Source: Apostichopus japonicus
Lineage: Eukaryota > Echinodermata > Holothuroidea > Aspidochirotida > Stichopodidae
Assembly: GCF_037975245.1 (NCBI RefSeq)
Contig: NC_092565.1
Location: 2,863,499-2,927,498, forward strand
DNA length: 64,000 nucleotides
Direction of reading: 5' to 3'
Positions within the stretch are counted from its first letter, which is position 1, and every line of letters starts with the position of its first letter. Position numbers and translations under genes: made by a program. This document shows positions 12,731-26,000 of this stretch, one piece after another. The notes under the pieces were generated by a model. It made no database searches. It saw nothing but the letters and a program-made list of their open reading frames with translations, and had not been told where the DNA came from.

Positions 12731-13570
12731 TCGAACAATATCTCACCCCCTCCCTCTTAGACCCCTCCCCCAGGACGGCGATCAGTATACCCGGCACTCA
12801 GGAAATCCTGGGCAAATCCATGCATATGCATTTTCTCTCAGATATATTTTGGTTTAACCTAAACTTGAACGAGACTATAGTAACATTGTACCATCCTTGG
12901 TTGTATAAAATCCTGATAAACATTGAAAAGTTGCAGATTGTTCCTCTTCTTCAGTTTATTTCACCACTTCTAGGCCTTCTTCATATAGTATTCTTTACAA
13001 CTGAAGACTTTGTTTACAAATAAATTCAACTTTATGTTGTTGATTTGATATCACGAAGGATCAAAGGCCGATCAATGTTGTGACGTCACATCCTGTTATT
13101 TTGTGACACCCACGAAGTCAATCACCAGTAAACATAATTCAGAGGAGTGTATAGTTTTATTTCAATCAGATAATTCGTTTAAAGGCATCACGTGTCCTCT
13201 TTATCAAAGAAGCGTTTGCGTTAAATTCGCCACATAGGGCCTTCATTAATGTGGTGATGCGATACCAGTCAAAGAAACAACAAACGTGAAATGTTATCTG
13301 TTCTTTTAATCTATAATTCATTTCATGAATGGTCAGTGAAATTGCGATGTCATAAACTTATAAGGTCTGCAAACAAAAGAGAGTTCATTAACATATAAGT
13401 TTTTGGCACAGAGCTTTTCGAATATTGAATGAAACGGCCTTCTTTGTAATTACTGGTTTGAGAGTCAATGGTTGTAATCACATGCATAGGTCTCGTATTT
13501 ATAAATACCAGTGAATTTTAAAATTTGCTTGTTCAGTAGGACCCGAGAAGCGTTACCACGCTATCATAGA

Positions 13571-13590
13571 TGTGACGTCACTATATAACC
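13571..13590 (+). promoter_or_regulatory. CRE palindrome next to TATA-like box
   Basis: TGACGTCA is followed directly by CTATATAACC, so a CRE/ATF palindrome abuts a TATA-like sequence. No coding exon follows; the next feature is the transposon at 13703. This may be chance or an orphan promoter. Confidence 0.2.
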
Positions 13591-13702
13591 CACCTCAAAA
13601 CTCGAGTAGCCATCAACCACCAAAGCTCTGTGATATCTCCTTGTTGAAATATTTATTATTTTAACTAATCTGAGATATTCTAGTAGTCTGATCATATATA
13701 GT

Positions 13703-15652
13703 CAGGCGCGTATCCAGGGGGGCGTTGGGGGCGCGCTCCCCCCCCCCCCGGGTAAGAAAGAGAGGAGAGAAAAAAAAGAGAAGAAAAAAGGGAAAAAAGA
13801 GGGGGAAAAGAGGAGGAAGGAGAGGAAGGAAGGGAAAAGAAAGAGAAAAAAAAGGAGAAAAGGACGCACCCACCACTTCTTGAGATTGTTCCCATATGCA
13901 TGAAAACGCGCGCCCACAGCCCTACGGCCCCACCCCTCTCATCGCTTCCCAATGAGTTACGAAACTTAATTAATGACCTTCACCAGTAGTACCAAGACCT
14001 CTTGACAAAATCCGGCAACACACCACTTCATCGATAACAAGTGATTGGGTTGCGTATTAGTGACGTCTAGAGGTCGTGCACTGACCTACATGGAGTGTGA
14101 CCACCCCCGACTTTGCAATTTCCCAAGATCAGGCCCCGAGAAAATCCAAAGGGCACTGTACTGTATATGGACATTTAGCAATATCTAGCGATATCTAGGG
14201 ATGAAAATCCCAATATCTTCCCTAAACTGAAGGCAGATAGAGAATCGAAGCCTTCAGTGTGTAATTAACTTGAAACTGTGCGTCTTTCGAAATGAAAAGA
14301 ATGTGGGGCGCAACTCCTATGGGCCCTATGCTTAGGTTTGATAACTGTATTTGTACAGTAGTCTCCATTATACTCCATACAGTATGGGGGGTGCACTTGC
14401 CCACCCCTGGAAAATTTTTTAAAAAGTTAAGCATTTGACATTTCAATGATTTCCCTCAACCAACAGTTCTCTAGTTATGTTCATTGCATACTGACCCATA
14501 ATGCATTACTGAAATTTTTGAAAGTCAAAATCCTCAGTAAGACATGAGATCTCAAAATAACCGATGTGTAAATGCAACTTGAACGGGAAGTGTCTTTTCC
14601 GACGATCTAGGAGTATATTTTGGCAAAAAAAAAATCGTCGTACGCTCCGCGCCAACCGATGGTGGCGCTCCGATTAGATAGTATCAAGTAGTGTGTTACA
14701 CCTATATGACCTACTGACCCACCCCCCCCCTTGTACTACGTTTCTGCGGACGCCCTTGCTAGGCCTCCTGGTAGGGGGCCCCTTTGGGCCAGGAGCCCCC
14801 CCCCCCCAAGGCTCATAGTTACGCCACTGGTGGAGCATTGCACAATAAACAGATAATAGTTATTTATTTCAGTCTCATTTCAATTATTCGAATATTTAAA
14901 GCAAACTGCAGATATCACATCATATCAGTGAGCATGAAAATGGCGTTCCGGGGACAACAGCCTCAAAACTGTAGATGTGCGTAGTGTTCGGTTCCGGTCC
15001 GGAAATATCTGGTATATTTTAATTTCCTTCAACGAAGTTTTATAGTATTAGTAGCCGTTAAGAGAGGTTTAATATTTGTACACCAATAAATTAACTGTGT
15101 CTGAATTTTCGAAAATTCCCTGACCACCATTCTTCATCATACTTCCCGGCCTCTACTCGTGCAATTTTGACCGGTCTGTTAGGGGTTGAAGGAGGTTTTT
15201 CTATATTGGTGTCAATAGATGAAATGTTGTGCAACATTATGGGTAATTTTTGAAGTGAATTTATTCACGAGAATTGTGAATTTTCAAATTCTGAACAAAT
15301 AATGGGCTTAAAACCTTGAAAAATGGTGCTTACGGGTATTGTGGGCCGCGACGTAGAATCACCTACAAAAAGCAATGATCCACAGGAGATGCAATGAGGT
15401 CGAACAGGATGTGTGACTGGTGACAATCTTCAAAAAGGTTATGGAAGAAAAAACAACTGTTGGGAAATTCTTGGTTCTCAGGCAAAAGTGTACATTTGGT
15501 TGGTCATTTCAAGCCCGAGAAGTGCCATTTCCGGTGATCTGGGGGGTATCAAAACCCGAAATTTTCTTGTACGCTGCGCGCCAACCGATGGTGGAGCTCC
15601 GCTTAGATAGTAATTCGCGCCCCCGGGTTAGAAAATCCTGGATACGCCCCTG
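13703..15652. mobile_element. composite TIR element with 6-bp TSD
   Basis: The ends are CAGGCGCGTATCCAGG and its near complement CCTGGATACGCCCCTG. They are flanked by TATAGT on both sides (13697-13702 and 15653-15658). The interior holds a second right-end copy near 14757 and a duplicated block: CGCCAACCGATGGTGG at both 14652 and 15580, each preceded by similar sequence. It therefore looks like related copies inserted in or beside one another. A TACGCCACTG end of another family sits at 14816-14830. No transposase is visible. The superfamily is not assigned. Confidence 0.7.
13751..13865. repeat. long purine tract
   Basis: More than 100 bases of almost pure A/G on the plus strand lie inside the composite element. 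Such tracts can form triplex (H-DNA) structures. The apparent minus-strand ORFs across it are Phe/Leu/Ser/Pro low-complexity artefacts. Confidence 0.85.
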
Positions 15653-15658
15653 TATAGT

Positions 15659-18368
15659 GACATTCAACTACAACATATATGTTGACAACTCATACTAACT
15701 TCACTGTTTAGGACACTCATATAAGCCCATGAGCTTACAGTTCGAGACATGAAGGGAAAGGGTTTGAGTGACGTAATAAGATCTAATGTAATTGAGTTAT
15801 ATAGCTCGGATTATGAGACCGAGTCCAAGTTTCTATACGTATCTGAAAAGCACTCACATCTGAAAGTACTGACGAACGTATTCATGTTATGAAAGATTGG
15901 TACACATTATAACGCAAGCCAAAGAAATCTTATCTCTTTTTTTTCTGTGTGCGGGCTTTTCTTGACTTCACATATTTTGTATATGCATGTATAGTGTTCA
16001 TGGTCGTGGTGATGGGGGGGGGGGGTGGGGAGGGGGAGAGGGGCATATGCGAGATGGCATGTAGGGTTCTGATTTGCCTCGACATCGGCCTGACTTGCAT
16101 TCCTTTTAAGTCGTCTCGGAATCATAATAGTATAGTTGGATTTGGATCTGACTCAATAACTTAGCTCTGAATTCTTCGGGTATATGGATTATTTTTCATA
16201 GATTCGTTCTTTGCAAGATATGCGTAGGCCCTACAGTTTAATAGGCTTTCAGTTAATATTTTCGGAAAGAAATTATATCAAAGACTTCTGTTGACTCGAA
16301 GACCTTTACAAATTCTGGTTGACAATTCATGAGACAAACACAAAAGGTGCCAGGTACGTTCTGTTCAAAAAAGAAAAACAGGGCAGTTTCACAGCGTGGG
16401 TGATCTTGTGTGGAGGCTCAACGTTTTGAAACATAAGGTGCGTAAGTGCGTAGCCAGAGGTTGTGGTGGGTTCACGACAAGCAAACCAATTTCGCTTGCT
16501 CCAAAAGTGACATTGCCTGGCATACCCGCCAGAAAATTCAGTTATCAAACAGAACCAGTGTTCGTACTTCTTGCGCAATTTGCTTCTCAAAATCCCTGTA
16601 GGAAGCCATTTAATTAATGTCCTTTACTTTTTATGGCCAACAAGTACATACCACGTTGTTCAATCTCAAAATACAATGTTACCGTAATAGTACTTCTGAA
16701 AACTGGATGCCACGAAAGAAGCCTTAGGCCCCAATGCACCGTACAGGATTACTTTTTGTGTACGTCTTAATTTCTCAGAACAGCGAAACCGTTTGACACA
16801 CATTTACTAAAACGTATTGAGACAGAGTTGTTTTTAATGCTGTAAAGTTCAGTCTCAACATGCGCATATTAATTTACTTGACATGTGTTATGCTCTTCAT
16901 GCCCGTATTATAGTTACATTGCCCTATACATGAAACATAACCTATACATATACAGTATATACCGGTGATCACATGCGGCGACGTTAACAGTTACAATTTT
17001 ATTACCCCTCTGCTTAATCGCCATCGAAGATTTATTTGATGAAGGATTGTAAAGGAATAAATAGCTGCAAAATTACTCGACAAATGATATCAGATTATCT
17101 GAAGATGCTGCTGGAAGGCGGAGGATAAGCTCCTCTTATCAGTAGAAATGTTTTGAAATGTAAGCGATAACTACATCAATTATGTCGTCTGTCATTTTCC
17201 TGCCGTGTGCAGCTGTATGCTTGCGGGGCGGTTGTCTCCCGTACAGAGAAACTATTGAATAACTTCAAAACTGAACTACTTTCATTTAAAGCGAAAGAGA
17301 TCGTGTTTGATTGACTTCGCAGGGCTCATGTTGGTATACAGTGCGGCGTCAAGAGATAGGTGGGCCCCGGGGAAATTCGGTACGTCACTGACACCCCCCC
17401 CCACCCTTTCTCGAAGTCGTAAGTATGAAGATGAGAGTGAATTATTATTATCCCATATTTTCTCGAATCCCCGAATGGACGCCGTCGGGACTGTAGTCCA
17501 CCTGACCCCTCTTTCGGTATACAAAGCGCGCCCACAAGACCGACATTTAAATTACTCTGCAGGCATTATCTAGAAAGGGACGCTACTGGCATTTTGATCA
17601 ACTCTTTTCTCTCTTTCGCTAATGCTTCCGTAGGAACGATGACGGTCTCGAAATAAATAACACATTGTGTACATAATTGTGTAATTGATTACTAATGACG
17701 TCCCAATATGAAAGGAGGGTAGAAAACATGCGCATGCTCATATTGCAATTCTCACAAAGACGGCGAAAGTTCCAACCATGTGCTACGTGTTTGACAAAAA
17801 AAAAAATATGAACACTTCAAAGAGAAATATATGATGTGACCCAGTCTGTGGATTATGCTGAGGCCAACATAACATTCACTTAACTGTGTAACCCTCGGAC
17901 ACAAAAAGAAAGAAAGAAAAGACAGAGGATCAGTTATTATATGTTGGAAAAATTCCACGACCGTTAGTCTGTAAGTATATGGCGCCATAATTCACAGTTA
18001 CACTTTAAGCAACAAGTGACATTTAGGCATGACATAATTATAAAGATACAACTCTCTGTGCTAGGGGCGACAAACTCTCAGCTGTTAACGAAGACAACAC
18101 CATTTTTTTTTTTTTTTTTTAAAAGAACATGAAACACACAAAATGATCTCCCCTTGACTTTGTCGGGTCGGATTTATGAATAAGTTCGAAATAATTGAGG
18201 AGGGCGTGTGTACAACTTGTGAGCAGTAAGACGTCGAAATATATAAAGGATCCTTGCCAGCGATTACTTTAGAATTGAAGAAACACAGTAACAGACATGA
18301 AAAATATAATTTACAGCACTGACATTTTCTTTTGTGTCAACATAAAGGTGTGTCGAAATTTGGATGGA
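15659..18368. other. intergenic, no gene seen
   Basis: No supported gene. It holds a poly-G run (16013-16025), a poly-C run next to TACGTCACTG (17378-17400, probably another decayed MITE end) and a T18 run (18102-18120). Confidence 0.45.
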
Positions 18369-19433
18369 ACATTAATGTTTTGAATGTATCACATATATGG
18401 GTGTATGATCAATAACATGGGCATAGCGTATGGTTAGACTTTTGTCAATATGTTGTCTCGATTGCTGCATTACTATGATATGCATGCTTCAGTAGTTTAA
18501 GATGTTAAGATGTCAATATAACATTAATGTTTTTAACGTATCACATATACGGGTGTATGATCATTAACATGCGCATAGAGTATGGTTAGACTTTTGTCAA
18601 TATATTGTCTCGATTGCTGCATCACTACGATATGCATGCTTCAGTAGTTTAAGATGTTAAGATGTCAATGTAACATTAATGTTTTTAATGTATCACATAT
18701 ACGGGTGTATGATCATTAACATGCGCATAGAGTATGGTTAGACATTTGTCAATATGTTGTCTCGATTGCTGCATTACTACAATATGTATGCTTCAGTTAG
18801 TTTAAGATGTTAAGATGTCAATGTAACATTAATGTTTTTAATGTATCACATATACGGGTGTATGATCATTAACATGCGCATAGAGTATGGTTAGACTTTT
18901 GTCAATATATTGTCTCGATTGCTGCATTACTACAATATGTATGCTTCAGTAGTTTAAGATGTTAAGATGTCAATGTAACATTAATGTTTTTAATGTATCA
19001 CATATACGGGTGTATGATCATTAACATGCGCATAGAGTATGGTTAGACTTTTGTCAATAAGTTGTCTCAATTGCTGCATTACTACAATATGTATGCTTCA
19101 GTAGTTTAAGATGTTAAGATGTCAATGTAACATTTATGTTTTTAATGTATCACATATACGGGTGTATGATCATTAACATGCGCATAGAGTATGGTTAGAC
19201 TTTTGTCAATATGCTGTCTCGATTGCTGCATTACTACAATATGTATGCTTCAGTAGTTTAAGATGTTAAGATGTCAATGTAACATTAATGTTTTTAATGT
19301 ATCACATATACGGGTGTATGATCATTAACATGCGCATAGAGTATGGTTAGACTTTTGTCAATATATTGTCTCGATTGCTGCATTACTACAATATGTATGT
19401 TTCAGTTAGTTTAAGAAGCTAAGATGTCAATGT
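18369..19433. repeat. 152-bp tandem satellite, seven copies
   Basis: Units begin AACATTAATGTTTT and start at 18369, 18520, 18672, 18825, 18977, 19129 and 19281, with the array edge at 19434. Spacing is 151-153 bp. Copies differ mostly by single substitutions; the first unit is the most diverged. Each unit contains CACATATACGGGTGTATGATCA and ends CAGTAGTTTAAGATGTTAAG. The array lies about 570 bp beyond the ZCCHC4 stop codon. Confidence 0.97.
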
Positions 19434-20000
19434 AACATTATATGATTTATATTAATGGCTTCTTTATCCATTATTTTTATGTAATGAAGATTTTATCACA
19501 ATATAGTAAAGAGTTGGAAGATGATGCCTTCAAATAATAGACATAAGAAATGACTTATATTTGCTGGTGTCAGTAGTGGGATAGATGAATGGAACTATTT
19601 ATTTTACATTGCCTTCCATTTCAACATTACTCAGAGATTGTGATAATCACATGTCAGAGGTCCAATAATATCACATACACATTACTGGCTGAGTATTAAA
19701 GAAGTTTTCAGATTCCAGCTTCCATGCAGATTTGTACATTTTCTCTATTCATAAGATAAGGTCCATAACCTTATTTTAAGATACTCCTCAGTCTCTACAT
19801 CCGTAAGCAATCTTTGAAACATTCTTGCTTGGATTGATCTTACATTCTTCCTCCCATCAGCATACATTGCTAAATCTCCTGTTATGTTGATTTAATCATT
19901 TCATACATCTGTATGAATATTCAGTAACATAAATCATGTAATCAACATGTAAAGGGTAAATTCCATTGTATCTTGATTTAAATTCATTATCAATCATTTT

Positions 20001-23000
20001 TTAAGTGGTGATGCTAATTGTTGATCTCAAGCCTCTTAATCTCCGCCTACTGACGTATTCCCTGATGTAATCCTGGTATAAACCTCTGCGTAAGTGTTTG
20101 GAATAAGATCTCTTCTCGAGCTTTCTGCTTCCGAGAATGAATCTATTCTTTGAGTGTCTTTTTCTCTCTAAATTTTCATCTGTTTCGTTCGGTTGACCTT
20201 CCTCTCCTGACAAATTCTTCTCCTCTCTACTATGTAGAATATTAGGCTTGTCTGTTGTTCTGAAAAGAAATGAGAAGAAAAGTCACAAAACAATTCTTTA
20301 GTAAACTCATTATTAATTGCAGGGTAAACTTGCTCCTGACTGGGCTGACTCTGAAACCCAGTGATGCAAATATTAGTAGTAAGTGGTCCTAAGCTGAGAA
20401 ATACTATTGGAAGCTGTTTCATGCCAAACGCAGAAAGCATACATTCTTCATCGATTGATAATCTGATATGTTTTTACATTAAAAGCAAATGTTAACATGT
20501 TTATGCATTAATACTTTGTCCAAAAAAACGAACATTTTTCTCTTTAAGCCAGTACTATTTTTATTATTATTATTATTATTTTCTTTGTTGCATCTGTACT
20601 TTTGTATCTGACAAGGGTTAAATCAACCATTTCTTTCTCTTCAAAATCCTGATATTAACAGTTCCCATGATGGAACAATAGAACAATATTTATGTCGTTG
20701 TAAAAGCCACACATAGAGAACCCAGGTGACCAACAAACGTAACGTTAGTAAATTCAAACATACCTTACATTTGAGATGATATTCAAATTCTTCATCAGAA
20801 CATTTCCTTCCAAACCATATTTTGAGAATACATCTTCCTTTTCTACATTCATCTTCATGTTGATATTATCCCTACTATAAGCACTACTTTATCTGTTTCG
20901 TACATTTGTCAATATCCTGAGACATTATGCTTACACTCAGTACCACATCTCTCCTTTCTTGTGTACAGGCCATTTTGTTAATTAAAGATTTACTATTTGG
21001 TTCATTTTTAATAACGTTTCGTTATAGGCCTGCCATATCGCTATACCTTCCATCATGATATGCTAGTCTTTGGTAGTGTGCTTTTATTACTGCAAGCTCA
21101 GTCAAAGCATCAACATAGATAAAGTAAATCAATAATACGTAAGGACAATCAGTAATATCTTCCACTTGACCGAATCCCTAAGCCTGCCGCCGTTCGCTAC
21201 GCACTTTATGAAAACTAAAAATTATTCAAACGCATGATGGTGAGGTATTAATGCCAGTGTAAACCATCAAGACATGCTATCCACACCATGCTTATTATCC
21301 AGTCATTCACATATAAAATAAACTATGACGCAGATGCTAAGCTTAGAGTTCTTTGAAGGGTTTTAATGCCAAATAAACACTTCTGACAGGTGCAAACTCT
21401 GGCGTTTACTATCTACTGAGAGCAGGATAAGACAGTCATGGCAAAATAACATCAGGCTTTTACTTAGAGACATATTAACATGTAAATAAGCAGCTACATG
21501 ATAATATGTTGACCATGGGCATTCTCAACCAACCCGTTAAAAGCTGTCAATATAAGCAGCTGGTGAAAAGGCCATGGGAGGTCCATGTAAACTACGTACC
21601 GAGGAAAAACAATGAATCATTTTGGAAATGCAACTGGCAGTTAAAAATCGGAAGGTTGGAAAATTCAAAATAGATATTCGGAGAGTATAAATTCTTGAAA
21701 AGGACAATAATAGTAAATAACGAGATTTAAGGAATGATTCACAAATCATTCTGAGGTTATTACTATTAGGATGTCACAGCATTACTGGAGAAACAATCAG
21801 TATAGTTAAGGTAATTAAGGCAGTAATTAAGGAAGTATTGTCTTGCTCATCTAACGATCAAGTAATCTCATTTGTTGTTCAGTGTAAGGAGAAATACTTA
21901 AAAGTTTTTCTTTCTGTTTTTTGTTTGTCTCAATTTTATTGATTCCAGTTTTTTGCAAAAGTGTACACCTGAATTGAAAAGTCTTGTGTTGAGGGCACTC
22001 TCTTCTTTTATGACTTGAATCTCCACAAAGATGGCAGCCTGCTAAAACTCGATTGCAATTATGAGAAGGGAGTTCACATCTCTTGCAGAGAGCACAGTGA
22101 GTGTAGGCTGAAAAAAGAAATGCTTGGTAACAGTTAAATTGCCCCTTTATAGTAATATTTCTATCAACATTCTCTCAATTTTACATTTTAACCTAAAAGA
22201 GCTGCAGTTACCGGTATTAGCATTTGTACCTAAGAATATGTCACATGTTCTTTATGGAAAGCTCATTTGACAAATTTTCAGCCTGCTACAACTAGTTAAA
22301 AATTTCAAAGAGTACTTTCTGAGATGTACAGTAGTTTTGAGCATGACTAGCAATACTTGCCTTCATGACCTATTTGGAGGCATAAATGATGACCTTAACA
22401 GATTGGAAACTCTTCCTTGACCCACAAAACTGGATGAGTACGATATTAAATATCATAGGAAACTGTCCTTTTGTAACAAGAATGCAATAACTTGTATGTA
22501 GGCGAAAGTATTAGCCTGAAGCTGCAATTGGAGGGTTAGTTTATACTCTTTCCAGAGAAAGAAACAAAAACACTTCAATGATCCAGCTACTAATAACCTT
22601 TAACATACAAAGTCACAGAGCAGAGAAGGAAGGATATTAAGTGAATGTGTCTTTTCTTAATGCATGTCATAACTTGGTAAGAGTTAATTCCTTTCATAAA
22701 AACTAAACTCAATATAATATGGGAAACTAATTGCAGCTAAACTACATTATGAAGAGAATGGATTACTACATTAGGAATAACAGAGTAGAAACTAAAGGCA
22801 ATTTACATATTTTTACCCCATCGTATTATGGTAGTAAGATGAATTATTATTAAATGGAATGTCTCAGAACAAACAAAAAATACCAAATTACATCAGTTTA
22901 AAATAAGTAAAACATTGACGAAAGAAAATGCCAACTTTTGTCTGTAAGGGAAAACCCTAGATGGTTTTGATCTAAGGTAAGCATTACTAAGTAATTGTAT

Positions 23001-26000
23001 GTTTTAATTTATACACATTTAGAACAAACTTGGTTTGTAGGTAGGCTTTATTCAAGGTTTATAACAATTGAGGTAATACAAAGAAAAGACAACAAGGTTG
23101 CTGTTTGAAACCCTGTACCTCCCTTTGAAGGCATCAGGTATGAGATCCTCTCACCTGGTTTAACACAACGGTCACAGCTAGTACAATGGCGATATGTACT
23201 GCCATCCTTTGAGGGACATTTATTGCACTTGTCACAATGGAGATTTTCTGGAGCGGAGAATAGTTTGCACTTGGAACAATACCTTTAGTTTACAACAAAA
23301 GAAAGACCATCAACAGGACATTATTGTGATTTCATTATTAATGCATTGTGAACAGTTAAATTTAATGTACTTAGCAAAGCATTTAAGTTTTTTACATGTA
23401 AACCAGATGAGGGAGGGGGAGGGGGGTGTGGGGGAGGTGTAGAAGAGAACACACATGTGGGGAGGTGGAAGGCATGGAACAGTGATGATTGGTGGATGAC
23501 AGAATACGCCAGTATTTCTAATACTTGACACTAGTATTGTGTATAACCTACTAATGGTCCTGAAGAAAGGTTAATATCACAACATGTCAGAAATCATTCC
23601 CAAAGCACTTCAGGTATGACCTAGATAACATATTTAAGAAACCTTATATATAAACAAAGTAATGGATAAAATCAGATATCAAATGGATATGGTTATCAAT
23701 GTTGTTATTATTATCTGCATAATACTATCAAGTCAAGCAATCTCATATACGATTCTCTCCTAAGTTCCTGTGGGATCAGTAAACTCCCTTACCAGTAACC
23801 TTCATCAGCTGGTAATGAAATTTTTGCCGGGGAGATGTCGGTGAATATACGGACTGGTGAATTTTTGCTGGATTTTGAACCATTCTTGAAGAGCACATGG
23901 TTATCGTAAGACACCTGACAACAAACCAGATAAACATTCTTGAAGTTGTTAACTTTTCCGAGACATTAACTTTTATCAATATCTTGATAAATGCTTGAAG
24001 GATAAGACAGGCAAAGTCATTTTAACATTGTTGTGGGTACATTATACATTCTTGTACCACCCTCTCACCCCTCCTCCCTCACCCTCCTCCCTCACCCCGC
24101 CTCCCTCTCATTCCTCTTTCAAAGACAAGAAAAAATAATAATTCTCCTTACTTTATATCACTTCACTCATTTACTCTTTATTAAATGTTCAATTATATCA
24201 TAGTCATTGAGCAATCAAAGTGAAATTGGTGTTTGGTCATGAAAGCTTTTTGAATCATTTGAAAAAATTCTTCCTTAAACATTAAACAGGAACATCAAAC
24301 ATGAAAAAGAAGCACCATTGCTTTCTTACCTTGTAATCAAGCATATGGAAATTAGGAAGAGCTGATAATATTCTCTTTTCCATGAAATATGGAAATATCC
24401 ACATCACTGGTAAACTACCTGCTGAGTTGGTATCTTTGCAACGACGAGGAGAGTAAAATATGTATTTGATTATTATTATTATGTTAATATTACAGAAGTA
24501 TGTACAGTGATTGATAACCTAAACTGAAATACAAAGAGTCTCCCATATAGTAGGTAAATCACAGAAAGGTAATGAAAAGTACATAAATGGTGACCTGCTT
24601 AAATAAATATTGGGAGAAACACAAGAGAGTGCATAACAATTGCATGGAAAACTCTTTATTTGAGCGGCCAACCCGGTTGCTGATCAAAAGTTTAGCATAC
24701 TTTTCTTTGAAATTCCACATTTCTTCATTAAAGTGAGTGTCTTCACGAATTCTTTTTTTCTCTTTTAGTGTTTCTTATGCACCAGGCCATTGCAAATTCA
24801 ATAATGGTGCTTGATTAATCATTCCTCCCAACTACATAAATCAAGAAAACAAACAGATTATAGTTACACAAATACACTCAATTGTAACTAAAACCTAAAA
24901 GAAATGAGACAACCAGAGCTTAACCTAACCAATCTGAGCATTAACTGAACTGATAAAACACTTGTTGCAATGCCCTTCAAAATCATATGCCTCGCCCTTT
25001 AATCAAACAGATGTAAGTGCCTTCATAGCTATCTCAAATTCAATATATATCAAAGCTAAAAAATGTTGGCAATTCCAGAAATATCTGAACAAAATATCAG
25101 CAAACAGGTTTAAAATATTGTCTAGATGTACAAATTTATGAATGATTTCATGCGGTTTCTGTCATTTACTCAGCAGTTTCACAAACTTGCCATTCTGTCC
25201 TCTCAAATTTTCTAAATGGATTTGGTGCTCTCATGAAAGCTGAAGCATTGCCTTTGGTTTCTGGCCATTTTATTGGAAGTCCAAGGTTATTAGTTCTTAT
25301 TTGATCTATTAGGTTGCCTTGCCCCTCTTGATCATTAAAAAAATAGCTTTCAATACTTCCTTGTTATTTACAATCCTAAATTCTATGCACTTTAACACAC
25401 ACACAAAAGACAAAAGGAAAAGAAAATACATCTTACCTAAGCTAGAGGAATTTGTAATTTGAGATATTGTGAAGGCCAAAGCCTCTACCAAACCCCCAAA
25501 GGGTGGATCCATCACTAACAGCACCCTTTGGTTTCGGAGAAACGACTGAAGGGTGACTCGCGAGGAACCACAGAAGAAATAATCGTTGAACATGTTGTAC
25601 CTACAGAACTCAGATGAGCTGAAAAACTGAGCCTAGTAAGATAAAAAAAATAGAAGGCAACAACCAGTTAGATGAAAGAAACATGATTAAGTGACTTGAG
25701 TTAACACGATTATGGCTTGAGAAAACATGCTTAAATGACTTGAGTTAACATGCTTAAGTGACTTGAAAAACATGTTTAAGTGACTTGAGTGAACATGATT
25801 AAATGACTTGAGTAAACATGATTAAGTGACTGAAGTAAACATGCTAAAAGTGACTGGAGTAAAAATGATTAAGTGACTTGAATAAACATGATTCAGTGAC
25901 TTGAGTAAACATGATTAAATGACTTGAGTAAAAATCCTTAAGTGACTTGAGTAAACATGCTTAATTGACTTGAGTAAACATGATTCAGTGACTTGAGTAA

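Noticed and set aside
13661..13952. Three overlapping minus-strand ORFs rich in Phe, Leu, Ser
   Set aside because: All are frames of one purine tract; low-complexity artefact.
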